Assembly (NCBI GenBank): GCA_934121885.1
Contig: CAKOVH010000013.1
Coordinates: forward strand, 1-37,679
Direction: 5' to 3'
DNA: 37,679 nt
DNA from: an uncultured Clostridia bacterium
GTDB taxonomy: Bacteria > Bacillota > Clostridia > TANB77 > CAG-508
Shown: piece by piece, positions 13,906 through 22,922 of the stretch
How the letters are laid out: each line of letters opens with the position of its first letter
How positions within the stretch are numbered: position 1 is the first letter of the stretch
Translations under genes and position numbers: made by a program
Notes under the pieces: model-generated
What the model saw: only the letters and a program-made list of their open reading frames with translations
Database searches by the model: none
Told to the model about the DNA's origin: nothing

Positions 13906-16362
13906 TTGGCAAGAAGCAAAAAGTACAGTACAAGTACAAAAGGTAAAAAAAATAGTAAGAAAAAAAATAAAATAGATATAAATATTGCAGTTGTAGGAAT
14001 GATATTAATTAGTATACTACTTGCAGTTTTAATATACTCAAAATCAGGATATATTGGAGAATACCTAAGCCCAATTTTAGGTGGAATAATGGGAGTAATA
14101 AAATATATACTTCCAATAGGAACATTTTTAATAGGAATATATATGACATATGAAGATAAGGACTACCTATTTTCTAAACTTATACAATATGGGGTATTTT
14201 TAGTATGTATATGTACAGTGCTTAGCGTTTTTGAAATTACAAGCGGAAACATAAATGCTCAAAATGATTTTACTAAAGTTGCACAAGATGGATATTATCT
14301 TGGAGAAAATGACAAAGGTGGTGGAGCAATCGGAACAATAGCAGCAAGCCTTTTTGTAAAATTACTTGGAGAAACAGGAACAGTAGTATTATGCATAGGT
14401 GTGGCAATTATGCTTGTTGTATTTATGTTTGGAATAAAACCAGCAGAGATTATTAGCAGAATGTTAGAAAATGCAAGAGAAAATAGAGACGAAAGAAGAG
14501 AAATTAGAAGAGCAAGATATGAAGAGTCTGATGACGAAGATGAAGAGGTTGAAGATGAACCTAAAATAAGAAAAGAAACTAAAAAAGAACGTAAACTAAG
14601 AGAAAAAGAGGAAGAAAGAAGAAAGGCAGAAGAACTTGCAGACCAAATAACAATAAACTTAAATGAAAATACTTTAGACACAGATAAAAAGGTTAAAAAG
14701 TTTAACCATGATAAAGATGATTTAATTCCATTTAATATAGGAAAAGGAAGAAAGCAAGAAGTAGAGGAAAAACAAGAAATAAATCCAGATTTTATAGATG
14801 CAAACTTATTCAAAACAGAACAAGAAACAAAAGAAGAAAAAGTAAAAGAAGTATTACAATTAGAGCATACAATGACAGTTGAGGATGAACATTATGAATT
14901 TCCACCAGTACAACTTTTAAGTGAAGGAGAGAAAAAAGCTAAGACAGGCGGAAAAAAGGCTGTTGCAGATACAGCAACAAAATTACAAAAAACATTATAT
15001 AGTTTTGGAGTTTCTGCAAAAGTAGAAAATGTATCAGTAGGTCCTGCAATTACACGTTATGAATTAAAACCAGCAGAAGGTGTTAGAGTAAGCAAAATAG
15101 CAAATTTAGCAGATGATATTGCTTTAAATTTAGCAGCAGCAACAATAAGAATCGAAGCACCAATACCAGGCAAACAAGCTGTAGGTATTGAAGTTCCAAA
15201 TAAAGAAAATGAGATAGTTCATTTAAGAGAAATTATAGATACAGATACATTTAAAAATCATAAATCAAAACTTGCATTTGCACTTGGAAAAGATGTTGCA
15301 GGAGAGGTAGTTGTAACAGATATTTCAAAAATGCCACATGTTATGATTGCAGGTTCAACAGGATCTGGAAAAAGTGTGTGCATTAATACATTGATTTCAA
15401 GCATAATATACAAAGCTAAACCAAGCGAAGTAAAACTTTTAATGGTAGATCCAAAAGTTGTAGAGCTTTCAGTATATAATGGAATACCACATTTATTAAT
15501 TCCAGTTGTTACTGATCCTAAAAAGGCAGCAGGTGCTCTTGCATGGGCTGTTCAAGAAATGGAAAATAGATATGCAACATTCGCAATGAAGGGTGTAAGA
15601 GATTTAAAAGGATATAATGAATCTATTGAAAAAGAAAACGGAACAGGTAAATTGCCTCACATTGTTATTATAATAGACGAGCTTGCAGATTTAATGATGG
15701 TAGCAAAAAATGATGTAGAGGATGCAATTTGTCGTTTAGCACAAAAAGCAAGAGCAGCAGGTATGCATTTAGTTATTGCAACACAAAGACCATCTGTAGA
15801 TGTTATTACTGGTTTAATTAAAGCAAATATTCCATCAAGAATTGCATTTGCTGTATCTTCACAAGTAGATTCAAGAACAATACTAGATATGGTAGGAGCT
15901 GAAAAATTATTAGGAAAAGGAGATATGCTTTTCTATCCAGCAGGTGCACCAAAACCTACAAGAATTCAAGGAGCATTTGTATCTGATGGAGAAGTTGAGA
16001 AAATTGTAGACTTTATTAAATCAAATGGAGAAGCTACATATAATGAAGATATATTGGAAAGCATTGAAAACTCAGGAAAGTCAGATAAGGAAAAAGATTT
16101 AGAAGCTGAACAAAGAGAAGATGATGATGTTGACCCATTCTTAATGGAAGCAATTGAAGTTGTAGTAGAAACAGGACAAGCATCAACATCATTTATACAA
16201 AGAAGATTTAAAGTTGGATATGCAAGGGCAGGAAGAATTATAGACCAAATGGAAGAAAGAGGAATAATATCAGGATTCCAAGGAAGTAAACCACGTGAAG
16301 TATTAATGTCAAAAGAAAGATGGGAAGAGTTAAAAATGGCAAGTAGCCAGGAAGCAGAATAA
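13906..16362 (+). CDS. ftsK: FtsK/SpoIIIE-type DNA translocase
   Basis: A hexameric septal pump that moves chromosome DNA through the closing septum during division or into the forespore. The 818-residue protein has a basic N-terminus (KKNSKKKNK), four membrane helices (about 24-45, 52-75, 85-105, 150-172) and an acidic/basic disordered linker (about 185-330). The motor follows, with FPPVQLL, Walker A GSTGSGKS, a Walker B region (HIVIIIDELADLM) and ATQRPSVDVITGLIKANIPSRIAF. The C-terminal gamma winged helix (STSFIQRRFKVGYARAGRIID) reads orienting sequences. The start is TTG with GGAGTGAG about 8 bp upstream. In spore formers the same gene can act as SpoIIIE; sequence alone does not separate the names. 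Confidence 0.95.
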   Translation: MARSKKYSTSTKGKKNSKKKNKIDINIAVVGMILISILLAVLIYSKSGYIGEYLSPILGGIMGVIKYILPIGTFLIGIYMTYEDKDYLFSKLIQYGVFLVCICTVLSVFEITSGNINAQNDFTKVAQDGYYLGENDKGGGAIGTIAASLFVKLLGETGTVVLCIGVAIMLVVFMFGIKPAEIISRMLENARENRDERREIRRARYEESDDEDEEVEDEPKIRKETKKERKLREKEEERRKAEELADQITINLNENTLDTDKKVKKFNHDKDDLIPFNIGKGRKQEVEEKQEINPDFIDANLFKTEQETKEEKVKEVLQLEHTMTVEDEHYEFPPVQLLSEGEKKAKTGGKKAVADTATKLQKTLYSFGVSAKVENVSVGPAITRYELKPAEGVRVSKIANLADDIALNLAAATIRIEAPIPGKQAVGIEVPNKENEIVHLREIIDTDTFKNHKSKLAFALGKDVAGEVVVTDISKMPHVMIAGSTGSGKSVCINTLISSIIYKAKPSEVKLLMVDPKVVELSVYNGIPHLLIPVVTDPKKAAGALAWAVQEMENRYATFAMKGVRDLKGYNESIEKENGTGKLPHIVIIIDELADLMMVAKNDVEDAICRLAQKARAAGMHLVIATQRPSVDVITGLIKANIPSRIAFAVSSQVDSRTILDMVGAEKLLGKGDMLFYPAGAPKPTRIQGAFVSDGEVEKIVDFIKSNGEATYNEDILESIENSGKSDKEKDLEAEQREDDDVDPFLMEAIEVVVETGQASTSFIQRRFKVGYARAGRIIDQMEERGIISGFQGSKPREVLMSKERWEELKMASSQEAE

Positions 16363-16384
16363 TAAAACAAAAGAGGAGTCTTTA

Positions 16385-17860
16385 ATGGAAGCAAGTAAAA
16401 TTTTTTCAAAATTAAAAGTAAAAAATTATAACAATGAATTAGAAAAAATTATAGAAAATAAAAAATTTTCAGAGGATGAAAAAAACCTCTTATTAAGTAT
16501 GCTATATAAAATAGAAAATGCATATAATGATTATTCTGTTGTAAAAAGAATTACATTAACAAAAAAAGAATTTATAGAAAAAATACTAAAAATAATAGAT
16601 GAAAAATGCTTTGAAATTACATTTTATAAACCAGAAGAGAAATTTCCAATATGGGTAAATAATGAAAAAGGTAAAATAAAGTGCTATCCAAATGAAAGAT
16701 CTCTTTTATCTGCAATATTGTATTTAGAAGAAACAAAAATAGTAGTAAATGCAAAATATGAATATATTAATAATGCTGTAGAAGATATGATTAAATGCGG
16801 AAAAAACATGAATGAAGTTGAAGTATTAAGAGACTTTAATGGATGGTCATGGGATATTGTTATAAAAGAAATTGATGATTTAACATATAATTTACTATAT
16901 CAAAATTTACTTTTAATATATGAAGAAAAGTTAATGGAAAAAAGCATAAAGATAAAAGAAAATAAGGACTATTTAAACTTTTACGAAAACTTATATAAGC
17001 TTTCAATGGAAAGAAAAATACAATTAGATGAAGATTATAGAAAGAAAATTATAGATTTAGAAAATGAAAAAGAAAATGAAATAAAAAGGTTTGATAATAA
17101 AAAAGAATTTATATCAAATATATCAGAAGAAAAGAAAAAATGCAGATTAGAAATTGAAAAAATTGATAAAATTTTAAACGATAAAGAATTGATAAAAGAG
17201 GAATATACAAATAGAAATAAAGTACTTTCAAATAAAGAGAAAATATTTAGCATTAGCTATCTTGCAGATATTTTAGAAAAAGAAAGAGCAGACTATATAG
17301 AACAAATTAAAGAGTATAATAAAATATTAGATCCACGAGAATTTGTAAAAGAAAAAGAAAGAATAAATAATGAACTTGCTTTTTTGCAAAGTATAAAAAA
17401 TGATGGAAAAGAAACAGACAATAAAAAGAAAGCAGAGTTATGCCAAGAGTTCTTAAAATATGCAAAATATCAAATTAAAAACATAACAGAAAAAGAGAAT
17501 ATTATTGAATGGATATATAAAATAAGATATTACAGAAATATACCATTTGATAATCAAATTGCCTTAAAAGATGTAGAAATATTAGAAACAAATTTTAAGG
17601 AAGTTATTCAAGAATTAGTAAAAAAGGCACAAGAACTTAAAGTGTGGGATGTATTTACAGAGGATAATGAAATTTCCTATATTATTATTAAAGAATTGCT
17701 AAATTCAAAAATGATAAATTTTGAAAATGTTAGCATAGAATGTAAGTATGAAAATGAAAAATTGCAAGTAAAGTATTTAGATGGAGATATACTTGAAATG
17801 GAAAAAGAATTTGTACTTACAAATGTTAGAATAAAAAAGAAAATAAGACTATTTTTGTAA
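16385..17860 (+). CDS. Large coiled-coil protein, function unknown
   Basis: I do not recognise this 491-residue protein. Residues 1-185 look globular and alpha-helical, with conserved-looking patches (KITFYKPEEKFPIWVNN-like in the middle, and DFNGWSWDIVIKEID). Residues about 195-345 form a strongly charged coiled coil (IDLENEKENEIKRFDNKKEF). The last 140 residues are mixed helix and strand. There is no signal peptide, membrane helix, Cys cluster or nucleotide-binding motif. It sits 22 bp after ftsK behind GAGGAG, so it is probably cotranscribed. The context allows a role in chromosome segregation or septum organisation, but nothing in the sequence proves it. Confidence 0.7.
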   Translation: MEASKIFSKLKVKNYNNELEKIIENKKFSEDEKNLLLSMLYKIENAYNDYSVVKRITLTKKEFIEKILKIIDEKCFEITFYKPEEKFPIWVNNEKGKIKCYPNERSLLSAILYLEETKIVVNAKYEYINNAVEDMIKCGKNMNEVEVLRDFNGWSWDIVIKEIDDLTYNLLYQNLLLIYEEKLMEKSIKIKENKDYLNFYENLYKLSMERKIQLDEDYRKKIIDLENEKENEIKRFDNKKEFISNISEEKKKCRLEIEKIDKILNDKELIKEEYTNRNKVLSNKEKIFSISYLADILEKERADYIEQIKEYNKILDPREFVKEKERINNELAFLQSIKNDGKETDNKKKAELCQEFLKYAKYQIKNITEKENIIEWIYKIRYYRNIPFDNQIALKDVEILETNFKEVIQELVKKAQELKVWDVFTEDNEISYIIIKELLNSKMINFENVSIECKYENEKLQVKYLDGDILEMEKEFVLTNVRIKKKIRLFL

Positions 17861-17880
17861 AGGAAAGGAAGAAAATATTT

Positions 17881-19530
17881 ATGAAAATTACTTTTTTAGG
17901 AGCAACAAAAACAGTTACAGGATCAAATTTTTTAGTAGAAGGAGCAGGAAAAAAATTCTTGGTAGATTGTGGAATGTACCAAGGTTCAGCTGTAGATGAA
18001 TTAGAAAATTCAGCACCATTTTTATATGATGTTCATGATATAGATTTTATGCTATTAACACATGCACATATAGACCATTCAGGAAGAATACCAAAATTAT
18101 ATAATGAGGGATATAGAAATCCAATTTATGCGACAAAGGCAACATGTGATTTATGTTCAATAATGCTACCAGATAGTGGACATATACAAGAGATGGAAAT
18201 AGAGTGGAAAAATAGAAAAAGACTAAGAAAAGGTGAAAAAGCATTACCACCTTTATATACAGCTGAAGAAGCAGCAAAATCATTAGAAATTTTTAAACCA
18301 GTTGAATATGATAAGCTAATCGAAATTGATGAAAACATACATGTTCGTTATAATGATGCAGGACATATGCTAGGTTCAGCAATTATTGAAGTTTGGATAA
18401 ATGAAGATGGAGAACAAAAAAAGGTTGTATTTACAGGAGATATTGGAAACAATGATATTCCTTTATTATCATCACCAACAATGATAGATGACACAGACTT
18501 TTTAGTTATGGAATCTACATATGGAAATAGATTACACATAAGAAATGATGAAAAAGCAGAACTTTTCTTAAAAATTGTGTATGAAACATTAGAAAAGAAT
18601 GGAACTGTAGTAATTCCATCATTTGCAGTTGGAAGAACACAAGAGATATTATATGAGCTAAACAAAATAAAAGATACAAAACATAGTGAAGAATTCTATA
18701 AAGCGTTCCAAAAACTTATGACGGTTCCTGTGTATGTTGATAGTCCTCTTGCAATTTCAGCAACTGAAGTATTTAGAGAAAATATGGATTTATTTGATGA
18801 CGAAACAAAAGCTTTAATTCAAAGCGGAGACAATCCATTAGATTTTCCAGGGTTACAATTTACAAGAACTGCTGATGAGTCAAAAGAATTAAATGAAAAA
18901 AACGAATCTGCAATAATAATCTCAGCAAGTGGTATGTGTGAAGTAGGTAGAATTAAACATCATTTAAAACACAATTTATGGAATCCAAATAGCACAATAT
19001 TATTTGTAGGTTACCAAGCTCCTGGAACACTAGGTAGAAAATTAGTTGATGGAGAAAAGAAGGTAAAAATATTTGGAGAAGATATAGCTGTTAATGCAAG
19101 AATAGAGTATATTGAAGGATATTCAGGACACGCAGACCAAGAATGGCTTATGAACTTTGTATATTCATTTTTGAAGAAACCAAAACATATTTTCCTTGTT
19201 CATGGTGAGCCAGAAGGTCAACTTGTATTAAAGGAAAAACTAGAAAGCGAAGCTCATATTCCAGTTACAATACCATCATTTGGTGAATCTTATGACCTAA
19301 GCAAAGATATAAAAGTAGTTGATAAGTTAGGAAACCAAATGAAGGAAAAATATTTAAGACTAGAAATACTAGAAAGAATGTTAACATTAAAAGAAGAATT
19401 AGAAGATATGGAATCAATTGTTAAGGAAGATTATTTAGAAAATGATGCTCCTGATAATGACATTTTAGGACTAAAAGAAAAATTAAAAGAACTAGAAAAT
19501 CAAATAGTAAAAATTGTAGATAAAAAGTAA
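17881..19530 (+). CDS. Metallo-beta-lactamase/beta-CASP nuclease (YSH1/CPSF-like)
   Basis: A 549-residue two-metal hydrolase of the beta-CASP group, related to CPSF73/YSH1 RNA-processing enzymes, probably cutting RNA in the cytoplasm. The start MKITFLGATKTVTGSNFLVE is followed by the metal motif LLTHAHIDHSG (His61, His63, Asp65, His66). Next come the histidine in YNDAGHMLGSA, the aspartate in VFTGDIGN and ESTYGNRLH. The CASP insert carries PSFAVGRTQEILYEL. The C-terminal metal residues are in SASGMCEVGRIKHHL, YIEGYSGHADQEW and FLVHGEPEGQ. The last 70 residues are a helical extension. No RNase J hallmark C-terminal domain is visible, so I do not call it rnjA. It is separated by 20 bp from its upstream neighbour. 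Confidence 0.9.
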   Translation: MKITFLGATKTVTGSNFLVEGAGKKFLVDCGMYQGSAVDELENSAPFLYDVHDIDFMLLTHAHIDHSGRIPKLYNEGYRNPIYATKATCDLCSIMLPDSGHIQEMEIEWKNRKRLRKGEKALPPLYTAEEAAKSLEIFKPVEYDKLIEIDENIHVRYNDAGHMLGSAIIEVWINEDGEQKKVVFTGDIGNNDIPLLSSPTMIDDTDFLVMESTYGNRLHIRNDEKAELFLKIVYETLEKNGTVVIPSFAVGRTQEILYELNKIKDTKHSEEFYKAFQKLMTVPVYVDSPLAISATEVFRENMDLFDDETKALIQSGDNPLDFPGLQFTRTADESKELNEKNESAIIISASGMCEVGRIKHHLKHNLWNPNSTILFVGYQAPGTLGRKLVDGEKKVKIFGEDIAVNARIEYIEGYSGHADQEWLMNFVYSFLKKPKHIFLVHGEPEGQLVLKEKLESEAHIPVTIPSFGESYDLSKDIKVVDKLGNQMKEKYLRLEILERMLTLKEELEDMESIVKEDYLENDAPDNDILGLKEKLKELENQIVKIVDKK

Positions 19531-19546
19531 AGAGGAGAAATTACAA

Positions 19547-21478
19547 ATGAAAAATAAATATTTTAATGATGCCATAATTGGTGGAAAGGGAATAACAGCA
19601 AGTTACAGCAAAAATGGTGAACTTTTGAGAATGATGTATGATGCACCAGATTTTAGGCAATATTTAGATTTCTTTTATACAGGAGTAAAAGTAAATGATT
19701 CATGGATGATATATTTGCATGAAGATCAAAATAATAGATATAATCAATATTATACTCAAGATACAAATATATTAAATACAGAAATTGAAAATACATATTT
19801 TAATTTAAAGGTAAAACAAACAGATTTTGTATCTGTAAAAAATAGCGTACTTGTAAAAAGATATGTTTTTGAAAATAATAATACAATAGACTTAAATGTT
19901 AACTTTTTGGTACATTCAAAATTGTTATCTGACTATAATAATTCAGTAGGAGCAAAACTTGAAGAAAATACTCTTGTCCAATATAATCACAATGATACAA
20001 TATGTATATTCTCTAAAAATCCAATATTAAGTCATCAGCTAAATGATTCTAAGGAAACAATAGGAAGCGGAGTAATACAAGATAAGGACTACATTGGAAT
20101 GAGCTCAGATTCTAGTATAAGCTATGATGTTGGAGTAATAAAACCAGGAGAAAAGAAAGAATTAGACATATTTATTTATATTACAAACAATACAAAACTA
20201 GATGCTGAAAAGTTATTTAAAGAAATTTCAGATATAAAAAAGATGGATGTAAATAGAGAGCAAAACAATGTAGAAAAATATTGGAAAAAATACTTAAAAG
20301 ATCACATAAACATCACATTAAAAGAAGAAAATAGTGAGTATAATAAAAAATATAACAAAATATATAAAAGAACAATTTTGCTATTTCCTCTTCTTACGAA
20401 TCAATCATCAGGTGGAGTTGCAGCAGCAATAGAAGTAGATGAAGAAAAAGAAAATTGTGGTAGATATGGATATTGTTGGCCACGTGATGCTGTATTTATT
20501 ACAGAAGCTTTTGATAAATTAAAAATGCAAAAAGAAACAGAAAAATTTTATAAAAACTTTTGTAAAAACACACAAAATAAAAATGGGATGTGGGAACAAC
20601 GTTTTTATACAGATGGAAGACTAGCACCATGTTGGGGATACCAAATAGATGAAACAGCAAGTGTTGTTTATGGTGTACACGAACATTTTAAAGAAGTAAA
20701 TGATATAAAATTCTTAAAAGATACTTTAAAAATGTGTGAAAATGCTTCAAAGTTTTTATGCGTGTATATGGATAATATTTTAGGTACACATGACACAAGT
20801 GATATTGTAAAAAACGAAATAGAAGCAACATACCATACAGAAGAAAGAAACAAACTACCACTTAGTTACGATTTATGGGAAATGCATGAAGGTGTTCATT
20901 TATATTCTTTATCAGCAATATATGCTGCATTTGATGCCATGATAAAAATTTATGAAAATATAGAACCAGAATATAAAGAAAATAGGCTAAAATTAGAAAG
21001 TATAAATAAACTAAAAAACAAAATGAAAAAAAATATGGAAGAAATAAAAAAATATATATCACAAAATATGTATGATGAAAATATGAAATGTTTACTTAGA
21101 AATAATAGTGATAAAAAAACAGACATTAGTGTTTTAGGATGTGTAGCACCATTTAAACTATTTGGAACAAAAGAAAAAAAGGTTGTAAACACAATAGAAA
21201 GAATAAATTTAACACTTAGAACATATACAGGTGGATATTTAAGATTTGAAGACGATAACTACATGGGAGGAAAAAATCCATGGCCAATAGCAACTTTATG
21301 GATGGCAATGTACTACAAAGAAATAGGAGACAAAAAGAAAATGGACGAGTGCATAAAATTTGTTGTAAATAGTGCAAATGAACATGGTTTTCTTGCAGAA
21401 CAAGTAGATAATAGTAGTATGAAACCAAGTTGGGTAAATGGGCTTGCATGGTCTCATGCAATGTTTGTAATTATTTAA
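19547..21478 (+). CDS. Glycoside hydrolase family 15 protein (glucoamylase-like)
   Basis: GH15 enzymes release glucose from alpha-glucans or act on trehalose. The 643-residue protein has an N-terminal beta-sandwich (about 1-250) and the (alpha/alpha)6 barrel. Barrel motifs are GRYGYCWPRDAVFITEAF, NGMWEQRFYTDGRLAPCWGY, QIDETASVVYGVHEH, LWEMHEGVHLYSLSAIYAAF (general acid Glu region) and GFLAEQVD (second catalytic Glu), ending PSWVNGLAWSHAMFV. There is no signal peptide, so it is likely cytoplasmic and works on stored or imported glucan. It is 16 bp after the beta-CASP gene, so cotranscription is likely without an obvious functional link. Substrate cannot be read from sequence. Confidence 0.9.
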   Translation: MKNKYFNDAIIGGKGITASYSKNGELLRMMYDAPDFRQYLDFFYTGVKVNDSWMIYLHEDQNNRYNQYYTQDTNILNTEIENTYFNLKVKQTDFVSVKNSVLVKRYVFENNNTIDLNVNFLVHSKLLSDYNNSVGAKLEENTLVQYNHNDTICIFSKNPILSHQLNDSKETIGSGVIQDKDYIGMSSDSSISYDVGVIKPGEKKELDIFIYITNNTKLDAEKLFKEISDIKKMDVNREQNNVEKYWKKYLKDHINITLKEENSEYNKKYNKIYKRTILLFPLLTNQSSGGVAAAIEVDEEKENCGRYGYCWPRDAVFITEAFDKLKMQKETEKFYKNFCKNTQNKNGMWEQRFYTDGRLAPCWGYQIDETASVVYGVHEHFKEVNDIKFLKDTLKMCENASKFLCVYMDNILGTHDTSDIVKNEIEATYHTEERNKLPLSYDLWEMHEGVHLYSLSAIYAAFDAMIKIYENIEPEYKENRLKLESINKLKNKMKKNMEEIKKYISQNMYDENMKCLLRNNSDKKTDISVLGCVAPFKLFGTKEKKVVNTIERINLTLRTYTGGYLRFEDDNYMGGKNPWPIATLWMAMYYKEIGDKKKMDECIKFVVNSANEHGFLAEQVDNSSMKPSWVNGLAWSHAMFVII

Positions 21479-21483
21479 TTAAT

Positions 21484-21534
21484 AGAAAGGATAAGACCCT
21501 AGTAATTAAAATATTACTAGGGTCATAGTAAAAA
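21484..21534 (+). promoter_or_regulatory. Hairpin separating the only ribosome site from the radA start codon
   Basis: AGAAAGGA (21484-21491) is the only ribosome-binding sequence before radA. Between it and the ATG, GACCCTAGTAAT (21495-21506) pairs perfectly with ATTACTAGGGTC (21513-21524) around a 6-nt loop; 10 A-rich bases then lead to the start. Folding removes 30 bases and leaves an effective spacing of about 13 bases. No T tract follows, so it is not a normal terminator. Confidence 0.55.
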
Positions 21535-22896
21535 ATGAAAACAAAAACAGTATTTGTGTGTTCAAACTGTGGATATGAATCCGCAAAATGGCTTGGAAAG
21601 TGTCCAGCTTGCAATGAATGGAATAGTTTTTACGAAGAAAAAGTAACAGGAACAGTATCTTCTTCATCAGGAGAAAAAGTAAAAAAATCAGTTACTCCTA
21701 GAAAATTAAAAGAAGTAGAAGGAATAAGTGAAGTAAGAATAAGTACAGGAATTGGAGAGTTAGATAGAGTATTAGGTGGAGGACTAGTAAAAGGCTCTTT
21801 AGTGCTTGTAGGTGGTGAACCAGGAATAGGAAAATCTACTCTTATTTTACAACTATGTAACAAAATGAATGGAGAAGGAAAGGTTTTATATGTATCTGGT
21901 GAAGAATCAGCAGAGCAAGTAAAAATTAGAGCAGATAGACTAAATATAAACAATGAAGATATTATGTTTCTAGGAGAAACAGATATAGATATAATTCAGG
22001 AATCAATTTTGTCAATTAACCCAAAACTTGTAATTATAGATTCAATTCAAACTATGTATTCACAAGAAATAACTTCTGCAGCAGGAACAGTAAGTCAAGT
22101 AAGAGAAATAACAGCAAGAATTATGAGAATTTGCAAAGATAATAACATAACAACAATCATAATTGGACATGTTACAAAGGATGGAAATATTGCAGGACCA
22201 AGAGTATTAGAACATATGGTAGATACTGTTTTATACTTAGAAGGAGAAAGATATTTTTCATATAGATTATTAAGAAGCGTAAAAAATAGATTTGGTTCAA
22301 CAAATGAACTTGGAATGTTTGAAATGAAAAATGAAGGTATGGTTGAAATTACAAACCCTTCATCAATATTAATAACAGAGAGGGATGACAACCCTGCAGG
22401 ATCAGTTATAGTAGCAAGTATGGAAGGAACAAGACCTTTATTAATAGAACTTCAAGCATTAACGTCAACTAGTGTATTTGGAATACCAAAAAGAACTGCT
22501 AATGGTTTTGATTATAATAGACTTGCTGTATTAATTGCAGTTTTAGAGAAAAGAGCAGGTTTAGCATTAGGCGGACAAGATGTATATTTAAATGTTGTTA
22601 GTGGTATAAAAATAGTAGAGCCAGCTGTAGATTTAGGAGTTATACTTGCATGTAGTTCAAGCTATAAAAATGTAAGTATACCAAAAGATGTAGTTGCAAT
22701 TGGCGAAGTTGGACTTACAGGAGAAGTAAGAGCTGTAAATATGATAGAAAAACGTATTAAAGAAGCAGAAAAATTAGGATTTAAAAAATGTATTATACCA
22801 GAAAGTAATAAAAAACTATTGAAAGATGAGTATAAATTAGATATAATAGGCGTCAAGAACATTAATGAGGCAATAAAAAATTTAAATATTAGATAA
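21535..22896 (+). CDS. radA: DNA repair protein RadA/Sms
   Basis: RadA is a RecA-like hexameric helicase that extends recombination intermediates. The zinc finger is at the very N-terminus (Cys9, Cys12, Cys23, Cys26 in FVCSNCGYESAKWLGKCPAC). The ATPase has Walker A GGEPGIGKSTL near residue 100, Walker B LVIIDSIQTM, and the RadA-specific KNRFGSTNELGMFEM. The C-terminal Lon-protease-like domain includes ALGGQDVYLNVVSGIK and AIGEVGLTGEVRAV. At 453 residues it is full length. The start is certain because the zinc finger begins within ten residues of it. It is followed by disA, the same pairing as radA-disA in Bacillus. Confidence 0.97.
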   Translation: MKTKTVFVCSNCGYESAKWLGKCPACNEWNSFYEEKVTGTVSSSSGEKVKKSVTPRKLKEVEGISEVRISTGIGELDRVLGGGLVKGSLVLVGGEPGIGKSTLILQLCNKMNGEGKVLYVSGEESAEQVKIRADRLNINNEDIMFLGETDIDIIQESILSINPKLVIIDSIQTMYSQEITSAAGTVSQVREITARIMRICKDNNITTIIIGHVTKDGNIAGPRVLEHMVDTVLYLEGERYFSYRLLRSVKNRFGSTNELGMFEMKNEGMVEITNPSSILITERDDNPAGSVIVASMEGTRPLLIELQALTSTSVFGIPKRTANGFDYNRLAVLIAVLEKRAGLALGGQDVYLNVVSGIKIVEPAVDLGVILACSSSYKNVSIPKDVVAIGEVGLTGEVRAVNMIEKRIKEAEKLGFKKCIIPESNKKLLKDEYKLDIIGVKNINEAIKNLNIR

Positions 22897-22922
22897 TTAT
22901 TGCTTTCAAAGGAGTGGAAAGT

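Noticed and set aside
14295..14813. 172-codon Ser/Phe-rich open frame on the minus strand inside ftsK
   Set aside because: It is a compositional shadow of the Lys/Glu-rich linker of ftsK on the other strand, with no ribosome site or recognisable domain. Many similar antisense frames (for example at 8210, 21630 and 28145) were dropped for the same reason.
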